From: UBA8752 sp036159995
Lineage (GTDB): Bacteria; Bacteroidota; Bacteroidia; Flavobacteriales_D; Sanyastnellaceae
Assembly (NCBI GenBank): GCA_036159995.1
Contig: JAYYEI010000043.1
Coordinates: 1-51,571 of the forward strand
DNA: 51,571 bases
Reading direction: 5' to 3'
Made by a program: the position numbers and the translations under genes. The notes beneath the pieces were generated by a model, which worked only from the letters and a program-made list of their open reading frames with translations, was not told the DNA's origin and did no database searches. Positions 32,599 to 40,773 of this stretch are shown here, in pieces (position 1 is the stretch's first letter; each line of letters opens with the position of its first letter).

Positions 32599-34041
32599 AT
32601 GAACGGAATGAACAAGACACTCGCCTTTTTCATGATGATGGCCGTGGCCTTGTCCACGGCGCTGACTGCAGGGGCCCAGGAACAACGCTGGTCCTCGGAG
32701 GACAGTGCGATGGTGGCCCGCATTCACGACCATGTGCTGGGTCAGGGTGGATGTGTGGAGGATTTGCGGGTCCTCTGCAAGGAGGTCGGTGCCCGATTGA
32801 GTGGGTCGCCAGAGGCGGATGCTGCCATCCTGTGGGGGGCGAAGACCTTGCGCGAGTCGGGAGCCCCGGAGGTTCGGATGCAGACCGTGATTGTGCCGCA
32901 TTGGGAGCGCGGTGATGTCGAGCGGGCTTGGCTGCGCATCGATGGGGGAGAGGCAGAGCCGCTCAAGATCAGTGCTTTGGGCGGGAGCATTGGAACGGAG
33001 GGCGTGATCGAAGCGCCCGTTCGGGTGTTCCGTCAGTTCGAGGAGCTCGACAGCCTTGGCGAGAAGGGATTGGACGGTGCGATTGCCTTCTTCAATCGCC
33101 CCATGGATCCGCTGATGATCAGTGCCGGCGGAGCGTATGGTGGGGCCAACAACCAACGCTCACGCGGGGCGGTGGAGGCGGCCGATCATGGAGGTGTGGC
33201 GGCGCTGGTGCGGTCTTTGACCCATGCCCTGGATACGTTCCCGCACACCGGAGCCATGCGGTACGACGATGCCGTGCACCGGGTGCCTGCTGCGGCGGTG
33301 AGCACCGTGGATGCCCGTCGCATTTCCGGACTGTTGTCGGATGGCCACGATGTCCGCGTGGGCCTCGAGATGGGCTGCATCCTGCACGATGACAAAGCGC
33401 AGGCCAACGTCATCGCCGAATGGACTGGGACAGAGCATCCCGACCGCTACATCGTGGTGGGCGGTCACCTCGACAGCTGGGATATAGGAGAGGGCGCGCA
33501 CGATGATGGGGCGGGCATCGTCCACAGCATTGAGGTCATGCGGACCCTGGTGGCCCTCGGATATCAGCCCCGGCACACGATTCGGGTCGTGCTCTTCATC
33601 AATGAGGAGAATGGCAACAATGGCGGTAAGACCTATGCCCGCAAGGCCCGGGAGAAGGGAGAATGGCACGTGGCGGCACTCGAGAGCGATGCCGGAGGGG
33701 ATGCTCCGCGGGGCTGGGCCATCGATGCGACGGATGTGGGGACCGAAGCGGTCCGAGCCTGGCGCGAATCGCTGGTCGACTATGGCATGGGCGACCTCCG
33801 TCGGGGAGGAGCCGGAGTGGACATCGGCCCGCTGAAGAAGGAGAAGCCCGCCGGCCAGCGTCCGCTCATGGTGGGCCTGCGGCCCAACAGCCAGCGGTAT
33901 TTCGATTACCACCACAGCGACCGGGACGTCTTCGAGAACGTCCATCCCAGGGAGTTGAAGCTGGGCGCCGCAGCGCTGACTTCGATGGTCTATCTGCTTG
34001 ATCGCCTGGATTACGAGGCGCTGGGCACTGAAGACGAATGA
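32599..34041 (+). CDS. Secreted M28-family zinc aminopeptidase
   Basis: A 480-residue exported metallopeptidase. The signal peptide is MNGMNKTLAFFMMM...STALTAGAQ. A PA-like insert lies at about residues 118-265, and the M28 catalytic domain follows. The two-zinc ligands are visible: His290 (GGHLDSWD), Asp302 (AHDDGAG), Glu337 with Glu336 (NEENG), Asp364 (ESDAGG) and His438 or 439 (DYHHSDRD). It should remove N-terminal amino acids from peptides in the periplasm or outside the cell, close to the plasma glutamate carboxypeptidase/Q-type members. Start 32599 is chosen for the signal peptide; it lies four bases after the SDR stop. It has the normal length. Confidence 0.93.
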   Translation: MNGMNKTLAFFMMMAVALSTALTAGAQEQRWSSEDSAMVARIHDHVLGQGGCVEDLRVLCKEVGARLSGSPEADAAILWGAKTLRESGAPEVRMQTVIVPHWERGDVERAWLRIDGGEAEPLKISALGGSIGTEGVIEAPVRVFRQFEELDSLGEKGLDGAIAFFNRPMDPLMISAGGAYGGANNQRSRGAVEAADHGGVAALVRSLTHALDTFPHTGAMRYDDAVHRVPAAAVSTVDARRISGLLSDGHDVRVGLEMGCILHDDKAQANVIAEWTGTEHPDRYIVVGGHLDSWDIGEGAHDDGAGIVHSIEVMRTLVALGYQPRHTIRVVLFINEENGNNGGKTYARKAREKGEWHVAALESDAGGDAPRGWAIDATDVGTEAVRAWRESLVDYGMGDLRRGGAGVDIGPLKKEKPAGQRPLMVGLRPNSQRYFDYHHSDRDVFENVHPRELKLGAAALTSMVYLLDRLDYEALGTEDE

Positions 34042-34042
34042 C

Positions 34043-34630
34043 ATGAGGCACAGCATCAGCGATACGAGCACGCTCATCCTCGACCGCCGGAGCATTTCGC
34101 CTGAGCGGTTTTCCGGCCGGCGCGTCCACCGCGAAATCGTCGAACAAGTACTTCAGCACGGAACCTGGGCGCCGAACCACGGCCTCACCCAGCCGTGGCG
34201 GTTCCATGTGTTCATGGATGATGCGGCCCAGCGGCTGATGGAGGCGCTGTCTTCAGCGTACCGTGCCCATTCCGGAGAGAAGGCCATGGAGTCCAAGGCG
34301 GAGAAGATTCGGGCCCGGGGAGAGCGTTGCAATGCGATTGTGGCTCTCGGATTGGCCCATGATGCTGAAGGGCGGTTCCCCTTGTGGGAGGATCAGGCGG
34401 CGCTGGCGGCCTGCGTGCAGAACATGTATCTGATGTGCACGGCCCACGGGATCGGTGGGTTCTGGTCTACGCCGGGATTCCTGGCCCACCCCGACGCCGT
34501 TTCGGCCCTTGGCCTTGAGGACGGCGTGCAGGGGATGGGGCTGTTCTACATGGGCTACCCGGAGGGCGAATGGCCCACCAAGGGGCACCGCAAGCCCTTG
34601 GAATACGTGACCCGCTGGACGACGGAGTGA
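34043..34630 (+). CDS. Nitroreductase-family flavoprotein (YdjA-like)
   Basis: A 195-residue FMN oxidoreductase. The N-terminal RRSISPERFSGRRVHREIVE and the segment HGTWAPNHGLTQPWRFHVF are typical of the small YdjA-like nitroreductases; EDQAALAACVQNMYLMCTAHGIGGFWSTP forms the second flavin-contact region and GMGLFYMGYP the C-terminal one. These enzymes reduce nitro compounds or quinones with NAD(P)H; the natural substrate is unknown. It starts one base after the peptidase stop, so the two are co-transcribed. Confidence 0.9.
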   Translation: MRHSISDTSTLILDRRSISPERFSGRRVHREIVEQVLQHGTWAPNHGLTQPWRFHVFMDDAAQRLMEALSSAYRAHSGEKAMESKAEKIRARGERCNAIVALGLAHDAEGRFPLWEDQAALAACVQNMYLMCTAHGIGGFWSTPGFLAHPDAVSALGLEDGVQGMGLFYMGYPEGEWPTKGHRKPLEYVTRWTTE

Positions 34631-34632
34631 GC

Positions 34633-34959
34633 ATGCGCCTGGTCAATTGGTACCCCCACCCGGCGGACAACCGCTATCAGGTCTTCGAATTCCGGAGTCG
34701 GGAGCTGGCGAAGGAATTTGCCCGTGACCTCGAGAGAGAAGGCATCGAGGCGGAGCGTGGAGAGCGGCAGGAGGAGGGGGACACCGTCGCGCTGTTCGGC
34801 GTGCACCGGGACCAGTTCAAGGCGGCTTTGAGGGTCAATCACCTGCTTCATGGGCGCCACCGCCGACCGTTCATTGCCCACCGTGGATTGAGGTGGGCGA
34901 TGCTGCTGATCACGGCGTTGGCCGTGGGGTTGGGTGTCATGGGATGGATGAAGTCATGA
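34633..34959 (+). CDS. Small protein with C-terminal membrane anchor
   Basis: A 108-residue protein of unknown family. The N-terminal ~70 residues form an alpha/beta soluble domain that looks like a small ferredoxin-fold or DUF2007-like module (RYQVFEFRSRELAKEFARDLE, then EGDTVALFGVHRDQF). A single membrane helix lies at about residues 86-104 (WAMLLITALAVGLGVMGWM). The start at 34633 is two bases after the nitroreductase stop. The end overlaps the next gene by four bases. I do not recognise a function. Confidence 0.7.
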   Translation: MRLVNWYPHPADNRYQVFEFRSRELAKEFARDLEREGIEAERGERQEEGDTVALFGVHRDQFKAALRVNHLLHGRHRRPFIAHRGLRWAMLLITALAVGLGVMGWMKS

Positions 34960-35726
34960 CCCTTGTTCGCCATGCTTTCTTGTGTGCACTGCTCTTGGCG
35001 GCCGGTTCGGTGGCCCAGGGGCAGACGAAGGAGGATTGGTCCCTTGATGTCCGGTTGCTGACGAGTTTGCCCTTTGGTCGTCCGGCCGTGGGAGACGGCA
35101 GCGGTTGGAGTGGACAAGCGTTGGCGGCCTCGGACGGTCCGCTGTTTGGACGTTGGGGTCTGCGGGGGACCCGCAGTTACGGGGTGTCGATCCGACGGAG
35201 CTTGGGCAAGGTGGGTCAGTTGGCGTTCGGTTTCGAACAGACCCGCCGGATCTGGCAAGTGGAGGCGGATTGGATGCCACAGATCGCGTCAGCACCGGTG
35301 TCGAGTGGGAGCATGGAATGGGTCGTGGCGTCCTATTCCTGGCCGATTCTGTACCGGACGGAGGTGACGCTCACGCCTGGTTGGCGGCTCGGGGCGGGAG
35401 GTGGCTTGTTGCTCGAGATCCTGCCGACCAACGCGTTCACTTCGACCAGTACTGAGCAGGACGGCAATGTCCTTGCGCTGGAGCAGGAGTCGCTGCGCTA
35501 CAACTGGAACCGCTGGGGCATGGCGCTCGAGCTGGGCCTGGTGAAGGAGGGAGAGGAAGCGGATCTGCACATTGGTGGTGTCCTGAGACCATTGATCCAG
35601 CCGTTGTCACAAGCGGGCCTGACGGCCCGGTGGAATGTGGGGCAGGGCGATGCGGACACCCGGACCATCCTGCGGACACTGGATGGGAGCTGGTGGGGCC
35701 TGGACGTGCGCCTCATCCTGCATTGA
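34956..35726 (+). CDS. Predicted outer-membrane beta-barrel protein
   Basis: A 256-residue exported protein with signal peptide HAFLCALLLAAGSVAQGQ. The remainder is rich in alternating hydrophobic/polar strands with Trp, Tyr and Gly (SLDVRLLTSLPFGRP, YGVSIRRSLGKVGQLAFGFE, RTEVTLTPGWRLGAGGGL) and ends in LDVRLILH, a plausible last barrel strand. The ATG at 34956 overlaps the upstream stop (ATGA). No family recognised; the outer-membrane location is inferred from composition. Confidence 0.7.
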   Translation: MTLVRHAFLCALLLAAGSVAQGQTKEDWSLDVRLLTSLPFGRPAVGDGSGWSGQALAASDGPLFGRWGLRGTRSYGVSIRRSLGKVGQLAFGFEQTRRIWQVEADWMPQIASAPVSSGSMEWVVASYSWPILYRTEVTLTPGWRLGAGGGLLLEILPTNAFTSTSTEQDGNVLALEQESLRYNWNRWGMALELGLVKEGEEADLHIGGVLRPLIQPLSQAGLTARWNVGQGDADTRTILRTLDGSWWGLDVRLILH

Positions 35727-35733
35727 CCCCAAG

Positions 35734-35765
35734 AAAAAGCCCCCGACGCCAGAGCGCCGAGGGCT
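35734..35765 (-). terminator. Rho-independent terminator of the MarR-YceI operon
   Basis: Read on the minus strand, a 12-base-pair stem (AGCCCTCGGCGC/GCGTCGGGGGCT with two G-U pairs), a TCTG loop and a run of five T. On the plus strand the same arms contain two mismatches and no T run, so it mainly serves the yceI side although it sits between convergent genes. Confidence 0.87.
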
Positions 35766-35787
35766 GGTGCATTGGAAGGAACCGGAA

Positions 35788-36402
35788 TCACTTGCCGGCC
35801 ACCAGTTCGAAGCCGATGGTGAAATCGTTGTAGATGAGCTTGTCGCCGAGCTTCTTGGCGTCAAAGAAGGACTTGCTGCGGAAGCGCACATCGAACTGGG
35901 AGCGATCGAGGATCATCTCGCCAGAGATGCGGGCGCCACCGTCGGACATGTCCACCTTCACGGGAAAGGTCACTTCGTCGGTGCGTCCCTTGATTGTCAC
36001 CTTGCCGGTGGCGGAGAAGTTGGCGCCGTTCTCCCCACCGCGGAGGGGGTTGAGCTTGAGCAGCTCGAACTGGGCGGTCGGATAGGTCTCCACGCCGAAG
36101 AAGTCATCGCTGCTCAGGTGGCCGTCAAGACTCTCCTTGGCGCCGCCGTCGAGGTCGAGCGTGTTGATGGTGGTCATGTCGATGATGACCGTGGCGGCAC
36201 TGATCAGGCCGTCACTCACGGAGATCATGCCGTTGCTGATGGCGATGTTGCCATTGTGGGCACCCGTGACCTTGGTGCCTTCCCAGGTCACCGTGCTGGA
36301 CTTGGCGTCCACCTGGTAACGGGTCGGGGCATCGTCGTTGCCGCCGGCGAAGGCGAGGATGGGTGCGAGGAGCAGGGCTCCGGCGTAAAGCAGTTGCTTC
36401 AT
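35788..36402 (-). CDS. YceI-family periplasmic protein
   Basis: A 204-residue exported lipocalin-like protein with signal peptide MKQLLYAGALLLAPILAFAG. The YceI pattern is clear: TRYQVDAKSSTVTWEGTKVT, GAHNGNI, HLSSDDFFGVETYPTAQFE, then TIKGRTDEVTFPVKV and FDVRFRSKSFFD. Members have a beta-barrel that binds isoprenoid-type lipids. It follows the MarR gene by 25 bases, a frequent pairing in Bacteroidota, and is probably controlled by it. Confidence 0.93.
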   Translation of the reverse strand: MKQLLYAGALLLAPILAFAGGNDDAPTRYQVDAKSSTVTWEGTKVTGAHNGNIAISNGMISVSDGLISAATVIIDMTTINTLDLDGGAKESLDGHLSSDDFFGVETYPTAQFELLKLNPLRGGENGANFSATGKVTIKGRTDEVTFPVKVDMSDGGARISGEMILDRSQFDVRFRSKSFFDAKKLGDKLIYNDFTIGFELVAGK

Positions 36403-36427
36403 TCTGTGTTGGATTGTGTGGTTGTGT

Positions 36428-36910
36428 TCAGTTCTGGGTCGCGATGACGTCGTCCGTGTTGTTCAACACGTGGGCGAGTGCTCCGTTCAATTGGATGCGG
36501 GTCGTTTCGTCCACGCCGCTGAGGGAGTGGGACAGCATGGCATTGATTGGGGCGTCGAGGCCGGTCAAGACCGTGATCCCGGACGGGGTGATGCTGACAT
36601 CGGCCCTTCGGCGGTCTTCCGGGCAGACCTGTCGGTTCGTCCACCCCTTCTCAACCAGTTTGTCGATGATCCGGGAGGTGTTGCTCGAAGGGTCGATCAT
36701 GCGCGCGGCCAGCGATTGGACGGCAATCGGCTCGCCCTTCTGTCCGCGCAAGATGCGCAGCACGTTGTACTGGGGCGGCGTGAGTCCGTGGGGCTTGAGG
36801 ATCCGGCGGAGCATCAGGTCGAGCTGACGGGCGATGACCAGGATGTGCATGTGCAGTTTCTGCCCTTCATCGCGAAAGGTGGGTTGCACAAGGTGGTCTT
36901 CGAGTTTCAT
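36428..36910 (-). CDS. MarR-family transcriptional regulator
   Basis: A 160-residue winged-helix regulator. MLRRILKPHGLTPPQYNVLR is the dimer/helix-turn-helix lead-in, AARMIDPSSNTSRIIDKLVE the recognition helix and GWTNRQVCPEDRRRADVSIT the wing with its conserved D(x)R motif. The start at 36910 (MKLEDHLVQPTF) is preferred over longer upstream readings, which run through the promoter region. It probably represses its own operon with yceI; a palindrome lies 20 bases upstream. The ligand is unknown. Confidence 0.92.
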   Translation of the reverse strand: MKLEDHLVQPTFRDEGQKLHMHILVIARQLDLMLRRILKPHGLTPPQYNVLRILRGQKGEPIAVQSLAARMIDPSSNTSRIIDKLVEKGWTNRQVCPEDRRRADVSITPSGITVLTGLDAPINAMLSHSLSGVDETTRIQLNGALAHVLNNTDDVIATQN

Positions 36911-36914
36911 GGCC

Positions 36915-36922
36915 CAAATGTA
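36915..36922 (-). promoter_or_regulatory. -7 element of marR (TACATTTG)
   Basis: TACATTTG on the minus strand exactly matches the Bacteroidota -7 consensus TAnnTTTG and sits four bases before the marR ATG. No TTG is present at -33 spacing, which would suit a regulated promoter. Confidence 0.45.
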
Positions 36923-36929
36923 TGTATCA

Positions 36930-36940
36930 ACATTTAATGT
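36930..36940. promoter_or_regulatory. Candidate MarR operator palindrome
   Basis: ACATT-T-AATGT is a perfect inverted repeat just upstream of the marR -7 box, in the spacer where a repressor would block polymerase. Size and AT-rich character suit MarR operators. Inference. Confidence 0.4.
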
Positions 36941-36958
36941 AGAGGAATGAAATGCGAA

Positions 36959-36979
36959 GGAATGCAAATGCGGCATTCC
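36959..36979 (-). terminator. Inverted repeat after yqeY, possible weak terminator
   Basis: GGAATGC/GCATTCC, a 7-base-pair stem with a 7-base loop, lies about 40 bases after the yqeY stop and about 50 before the marR start. The following minus-strand sequence (TTCGCATTTC) is only moderately T-rich. It may end the cell-wall operon or be a second regulator site. Confidence 0.35.
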
Positions 36980-37016
36980 GAATTGGGGGGTGGTCAGAGG
37001 GTGAGGGTGCCCGGCC

Positions 37017-37466
37017 TTAGGCGAGGTGCTGGCGGACGAGGGCACTGATGGCCTTGCCATCTGCCCGTCCGGCGAAGCGCGCGGAAGCGGTGCCCATCAC
37101 GCGGCCCATATCGGCCATGGAGGTGGCCCCGAGTTCGGCGATGAGGGCTTCGACGGCGGAAGCCAGTTCGGCTTCGCTCATCGGTTTGGGGAGATAGACG
37201 CGGAGGGCGTCTGCCTGCGCTTCTTCCTCGGCATACAAATCCTCGCGGCCCTGCTCCTTGTAGATGGCCATGGTGTCCTCGCGCTGCTTGAGCTGCTTGG
37301 AGAGGATTTTCGTGACCGCCGCGTCGTCTAGGGTGTCCGCTCCACCGGTTTCCGTCAGGGCGAGCATGATCTTGCTCTTAATGTCGCGCAAGGCGGCGAG
37401 GCGCACTTTGTCCTTGGCCTTCATGGCCTCCTTCATGTCTGCGCTGATGCGCTCCTGCAGGGTCAT
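37017..37466 (-). CDS. yqeY: GatB/YqeY-domain protein
   Basis: A 149-residue cytoplasmic protein of the YqeY family. TLQERISADMKEAMKAKDKV and RLAALRDIKSKI open the helical domain; LPKPMSEAEL and GRVMGTASARFAGRADGKAI are the C-terminal family motifs. The domain is related to the tRNA-binding tail of GatB, but a precise role is not established. Its position 11 bases after ftsZ is standard in Bacteroidota. Confidence 0.93.
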   Translation of the reverse strand: MTLQERISADMKEAMKAKDKVRLAALRDIKSKIMLALTETGGADTLDDAAVTKILSKQLKQREDTMAIYKEQGREDLYAEEEAQADALRVYLPKPMSEAELASAVEALIAELGATSMADMGRVMGTASARFAGRADGKAISALVRQHLA

Positions 37467-37477
37467 CGGCGTCCGGT

Positions 37478-39349
37478 TCAGTCCACGTTGTCGTGGAGGA
37501 AGGGGTTGTCCGTCTTCAAGCCGCCCGTCTCTTCATCGATGCTCAGGCGTGTGGCCTGTGACTCATCGCTGGAGGGGGTGGGCTCGAGCTGGATGTTGCG
37601 CCGCTTGAAGGCGGGCTCGCTTTCGAGTTCGGTCAGGCCGTTCGGGGTGCGAAGGCGCTTGGTCCGCTCTTCGATGTTGAACTGACGCTGGGCGGTGCGT
37701 GCGGCCAGGTCGTCCATGTCGACGCCCTGTTGAAGGGGCCGGGGCGCCAGCGCTGGAGCCGGCTCGGTATCCACTTCCGGTTGGGGCGAGGAGGGGGTCG
37801 GGACTGGTTGGGCGTTGGCGGCCACGTCTTCTTGCGGCGTGTCTACCTCTCCGCTGATCTCTTGGTCGGTGAAGGTCACGCCGGCCACCTGTTCCGGGGT
37901 GATGGTTTCTTCTTCGACCTCGTCGAGGTTGAGGACGGTGAAGCCACCCACCTGCTCCGCCGAGGCGGTGATGGGCTCTTCCTTTGGTTCGACTTCGGAA
38001 GTGGCGTCGATGGTGGTCTCCATGGGGGCGGTCACCTCCGGAGTTTCCTCGAGCATTTCGTGGCGGAGCTGGACTTCTTCCACTGCGTCGGTCGGGGTGC
38101 CAAAGAGGTCGAGCGCGGCATCCGGGGTGTCAGAGGTGACATCCTCGGCCTGCCATGTGTTGGTGAGCAGGCTCGGCTCGGCATCCTCGGCTAGGGCGGT
38201 GGGGGCGGCGTCCGTTTTCAGCCGGGGTTCGTCGTCTGCGACCGTGGACGGGGTTTCCCAGGGCTCGGCGGGAATCGGGCCATCGAGGGGCTGGGTGATT
38301 TGCCGGGCTCCGTCACCTAGATGCTGGCGCGTTCCGGTGGGTCCTTCGGGGAGGTCTGCCCGGGCTTCGAATCCGGTGGCGATGACCGTGACGCAAATCT
38401 TCTCGCCGAGGGTCTCGTCGTGGCCGTAGCCCCAGATGACTTCGGCGGTGGCGCCGGCCTGATCCTGGATGTAGTCGGTGATTTCGGAGATCTCGTCCAT
38501 CAGGAGTTCGTCGGTGCCGTAGGTGATGTTCAGCAAAACGAAGTTGGCTCCTGTGATGTCGTTGTCGTTGAGGAGCGGCGACTCGAGGGCCTCCGCTACG
38601 GCGGTCATGGCCCGGCCGTCTCCACTGGCGGCACCGGCGCCCATGATGGCGGCACCGGAATTGCGCATGACCGTCTTGACGTCGTTCATGTCGACGTTGA
38701 TGTCTCCGGTGAGGGTGATGACCTCGGCAATGCCTTTCGCTGCGGTGCACAGCACTTCATCCGCGTTGGAGAAGGCTTGCTTGAGGGCAAGGTTGCCGAA
38801 GAGCTCGCGGAGTTTGTCGTTGCGGATGACGAGCAGGGTGTCTACTGCGGCGCGCATCTGCTCGAGGCCTTCGCTGGCCTGATTGGCCCGGCGCTTGCCT
38901 TCGAAATTGAAGGGCACGGTGACGATGCCGACGGTGAGGATGTCGAGGTCCTTGCAGGCCTTGGCGATGACCGGGGCGGCGCCGGTTCCGGTGCCACCGC
39001 CCATCCCGGCCGTGATGAACACCATCGTGGTGTCGTCCGTCAGCTGGTTCAAGACGTCATCGAGGTTCTCGATGGCGGCGTTTTTCCCGATCTCGGGGAT
39101 GCTGCCTGCTCCTTGACCAGCGGTCAAGGTCGTGCCGAGTTGGATGCGGGTCGGAACCGAGGAGGCTTCGAGGGCCTGGTTGTCCGTGTTGCAGACGATG
39201 AAGTCGACCCCGTTGATCCCCTGCTGGTGCATGTAGTTGACGGCGTTGGAGCCGCCGCCTCCCACACCGATGACCTTGATCGGGGAGCCTTGGTTCTTGG
39301 GAATGTTGAATTGCATCGTCGCGCGGTTGGATGGGGAATGTTCGGTCAC
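37478..39349 (-). CDS. ftsZ: Cell division protein FtsZ
   Basis: The tubulin-like GTPase that forms the division ring. The nucleotide site is shown by VIGVGGGGSNAVN, the tubulin signature GGGTGTGAAP and VPFNFEGKRR. The globular core ends around residue 330 (ICVTVIATGFEA). A ~270-residue Glu/Thr/Pro-rich linker follows, and the last segment DEETGGLKTDNPFLHDNVD is the C-terminal peptide that binds FtsA. Total length is 623 residues from a GTG at 39349, or 612 from the ATG at 39316 (MQFNIPKNQG), which I find equally likely. The long linker is a phylum trait. Confidence 0.97.
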   Translation of the reverse strand: MTEHSPSNRATMQFNIPKNQGSPIKVIGVGGGGSNAVNYMHQQGINGVDFIVCNTDNQALEASSVPTRIQLGTTLTAGQGAGSIPEIGKNAAIENLDDVLNQLTDDTTMVFITAGMGGGTGTGAAPVIAKACKDLDILTVGIVTVPFNFEGKRRANQASEGLEQMRAAVDTLLVIRNDKLRELFGNLALKQAFSNADEVLCTAAKGIAEVITLTGDINVDMNDVKTVMRNSGAAIMGAGAASGDGRAMTAVAEALESPLLNDNDITGANFVLLNITYGTDELLMDEISEITDYIQDQAGATAEVIWGYGHDETLGEKICVTVIATGFEARADLPEGPTGTRQHLGDGARQITQPLDGPIPAEPWETPSTVADDEPRLKTDAAPTALAEDAEPSLLTNTWQAEDVTSDTPDAALDLFGTPTDAVEEVQLRHEMLEETPEVTAPMETTIDATSEVEPKEEPITASAEQVGGFTVLNLDEVEEETITPEQVAGVTFTDQEISGEVDTPQEDVAANAQPVPTPSSPQPEVDTEPAPALAPRPLQQGVDMDDLAARTAQRQFNIEERTKRLRTPNGLTELESEPAFKRRNIQLEPTPSSDESQATRLSIDEETGGLKTDNPFLHDNVD

Positions 39350-39485
39350 CGTGAATTGGGCGTTTCCCTACTTCATAGGTGGACAACAAGAAACACCCTG
39401 ACCCTCCCGGTCCGGAGGGCAGGTTCGGGTTTCCATCCACGAAGTGGCGGTGGAAAACGCGATTTGGACGGTCCGGGCGTGGGAA
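39350..39485. other. Gap between ftsA and ftsZ
   Basis: The largest gap in the division cluster (136 bases). It contains a short GC-rich inverted repeat, CCCTCC/GGAGGG at about 39404-39419, without a proper T run. It may hold an extra ftsZ promoter or attenuate read-through, but no consensus promoter is visible. Confidence 0.35.
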
Positions 39486-40757
39486 TTACTCCTCCGCTTC
39501 CTCTTCGAAGAAGTCCTTGATCTTCTGCAGGAACTTCTTGGCGCCACGGCGGGTTTCGCCGGCCTCTTCGTGGCGGGTGTCCTCGTAATCCCGCTCATCG
39601 TCGAAGCCGAGCAGAACGAGGCCGATGCCCGTGGCGAAGGTGGGCGCGGTCAGCTCCCGGTTCGGGGCTTGGGCGAGGTGGGTGTTCGGGTAGCCAATGC
39701 GGCAATCGAGGGTGGTGACGTACTCGAACAACTGGCGTACGTGGCGCAGCTGGCTTCCTCCGCCGGTGACCACGATGCCGCCGATCAGCTCGCGCTCGAG
39801 ACCGCTGTTCTTGATCTCGTAATGCACGTGTTCGATGATCTCGGACATCCGGGCCTGGATGATGCCGGCGATGTTGCGGCGGGAGACCTCTTTCGGAGCA
39901 CGCCCAGGCAGGCCGGGAATCACCACGATGTCGTTCTTGTCGGTCTCCTGCTCGAGGGCGGAGCCAAACTTGTTCTTGAGCGCTTCGGCGTGCTTCTTGA
40001 GGACCCCGCAGCCCTGCTTGATGTCATCGGTTATGGCGTTGCCGCCGAACGGAATCACAGCCGTGTGGCGGATGATGCCCTCCTGGAAAATGGCAATGTC
40101 AGTGGTGCCGCCGCCGATGTCGACGAGCGCCACGCCAGCTTCCTTCTCTTCCTCGCTCAGGACGGCGGAGCTGGAGGCGATGGGCTCGAGGATGAGCTGG
40201 TCCACCTGCAGACCGGCTCGCTTGATGCAGCGGTAGATGTTCTTGGCCGCGGACGTCTGTCCGGTGATGATGTGGAAGTTGGCTTCGAGGCGCACGCCGG
40301 TGTGGCCGACGGGCTCCTTGATTCCGGGCTCGCCGTCCACGGTGAACTCTTGCGGAAGCACGTGGAGGATCTCCTCCCCGGGCAACACCTTGAGCTTCTT
40401 CATGTCCTCGATGAGCTGCTGGACGTCCTGCCGGTTGATCTCCTCCTCCGTCTCGGTCCGGATCAGCTGTCCCCGATGCTGTAGGCTCTTGATGTGCTGC
40501 CCCGCGATGCCGACGTTGACCACCTCGATGCGCACGTTGGCGGACTTCTCGGCGGCTTCCACGGCGGTCCGAATGGATTGGACGGTCTGCTCAATGTTGG
40601 CCACCACGCCACGGGTCACCCCGATGGATTCACTCCGGCCATATCCGATGACCTCCAGCTTACCATGGGCATTCTTCTGGCCCACGATGCAGGCGATCTT
40701 GGTGGTTCCGATGTCGAGTCCGACGACGATGTCCTGGGGGGAATGGTTCTGGTTCAT
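39486..40757 (-). CDS. ftsA: Cell division protein FtsA
   Basis: A 423-residue actin-like ATPase that tethers FtsZ to the membrane. VVGLDIGTTKIACIVG is phosphate loop 1, GVALVDIGGGTTDIAIF loop 2, and GGIVVTGGGSQL the adenosine motif. The C-terminal KKFLQKIKDFFEEEAEE is an amphipathic membrane-binding helix. Length is normal. It lies 16 bases after ftsQ and before ftsZ. Confidence 0.97.
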   Translation of the reverse strand: MNQNHSPQDIVVGLDIGTTKIACIVGQKNAHGKLEVIGYGRSESIGVTRGVVANIEQTVQSIRTAVEAAEKSANVRIEVVNVGIAGQHIKSLQHRGQLIRTETEEEINRQDVQQLIEDMKKLKVLPGEEILHVLPQEFTVDGEPGIKEPVGHTGVRLEANFHIITGQTSAAKNIYRCIKRAGLQVDQLILEPIASSSAVLSEEEKEAGVALVDIGGGTTDIAIFQEGIIRHTAVIPFGGNAITDDIKQGCGVLKKHAEALKNKFGSALEQETDKNDIVVIPGLPGRAPKEVSRRNIAGIIQARMSEIIEHVHYEIKNSGLERELIGGIVVTGGGSQLRHVRQLFEYVTTLDCRIGYPNTHLAQAPNRELTAPTFATGIGLVLLGFDDERDYEDTRHEEAGETRRGAKKFLQKIKDFFEEEAEE

Positions 40758-40773
40758 GGGCGTGGGGATGGGG

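Noticed and set aside
34633..34959. Assignment of the small membrane-anchored protein to DUF2007 signal-transducing proteins
   Set aside because: Size and fold pattern are similar, but the usual N-terminal motif is not evident, so it was left unnamed.
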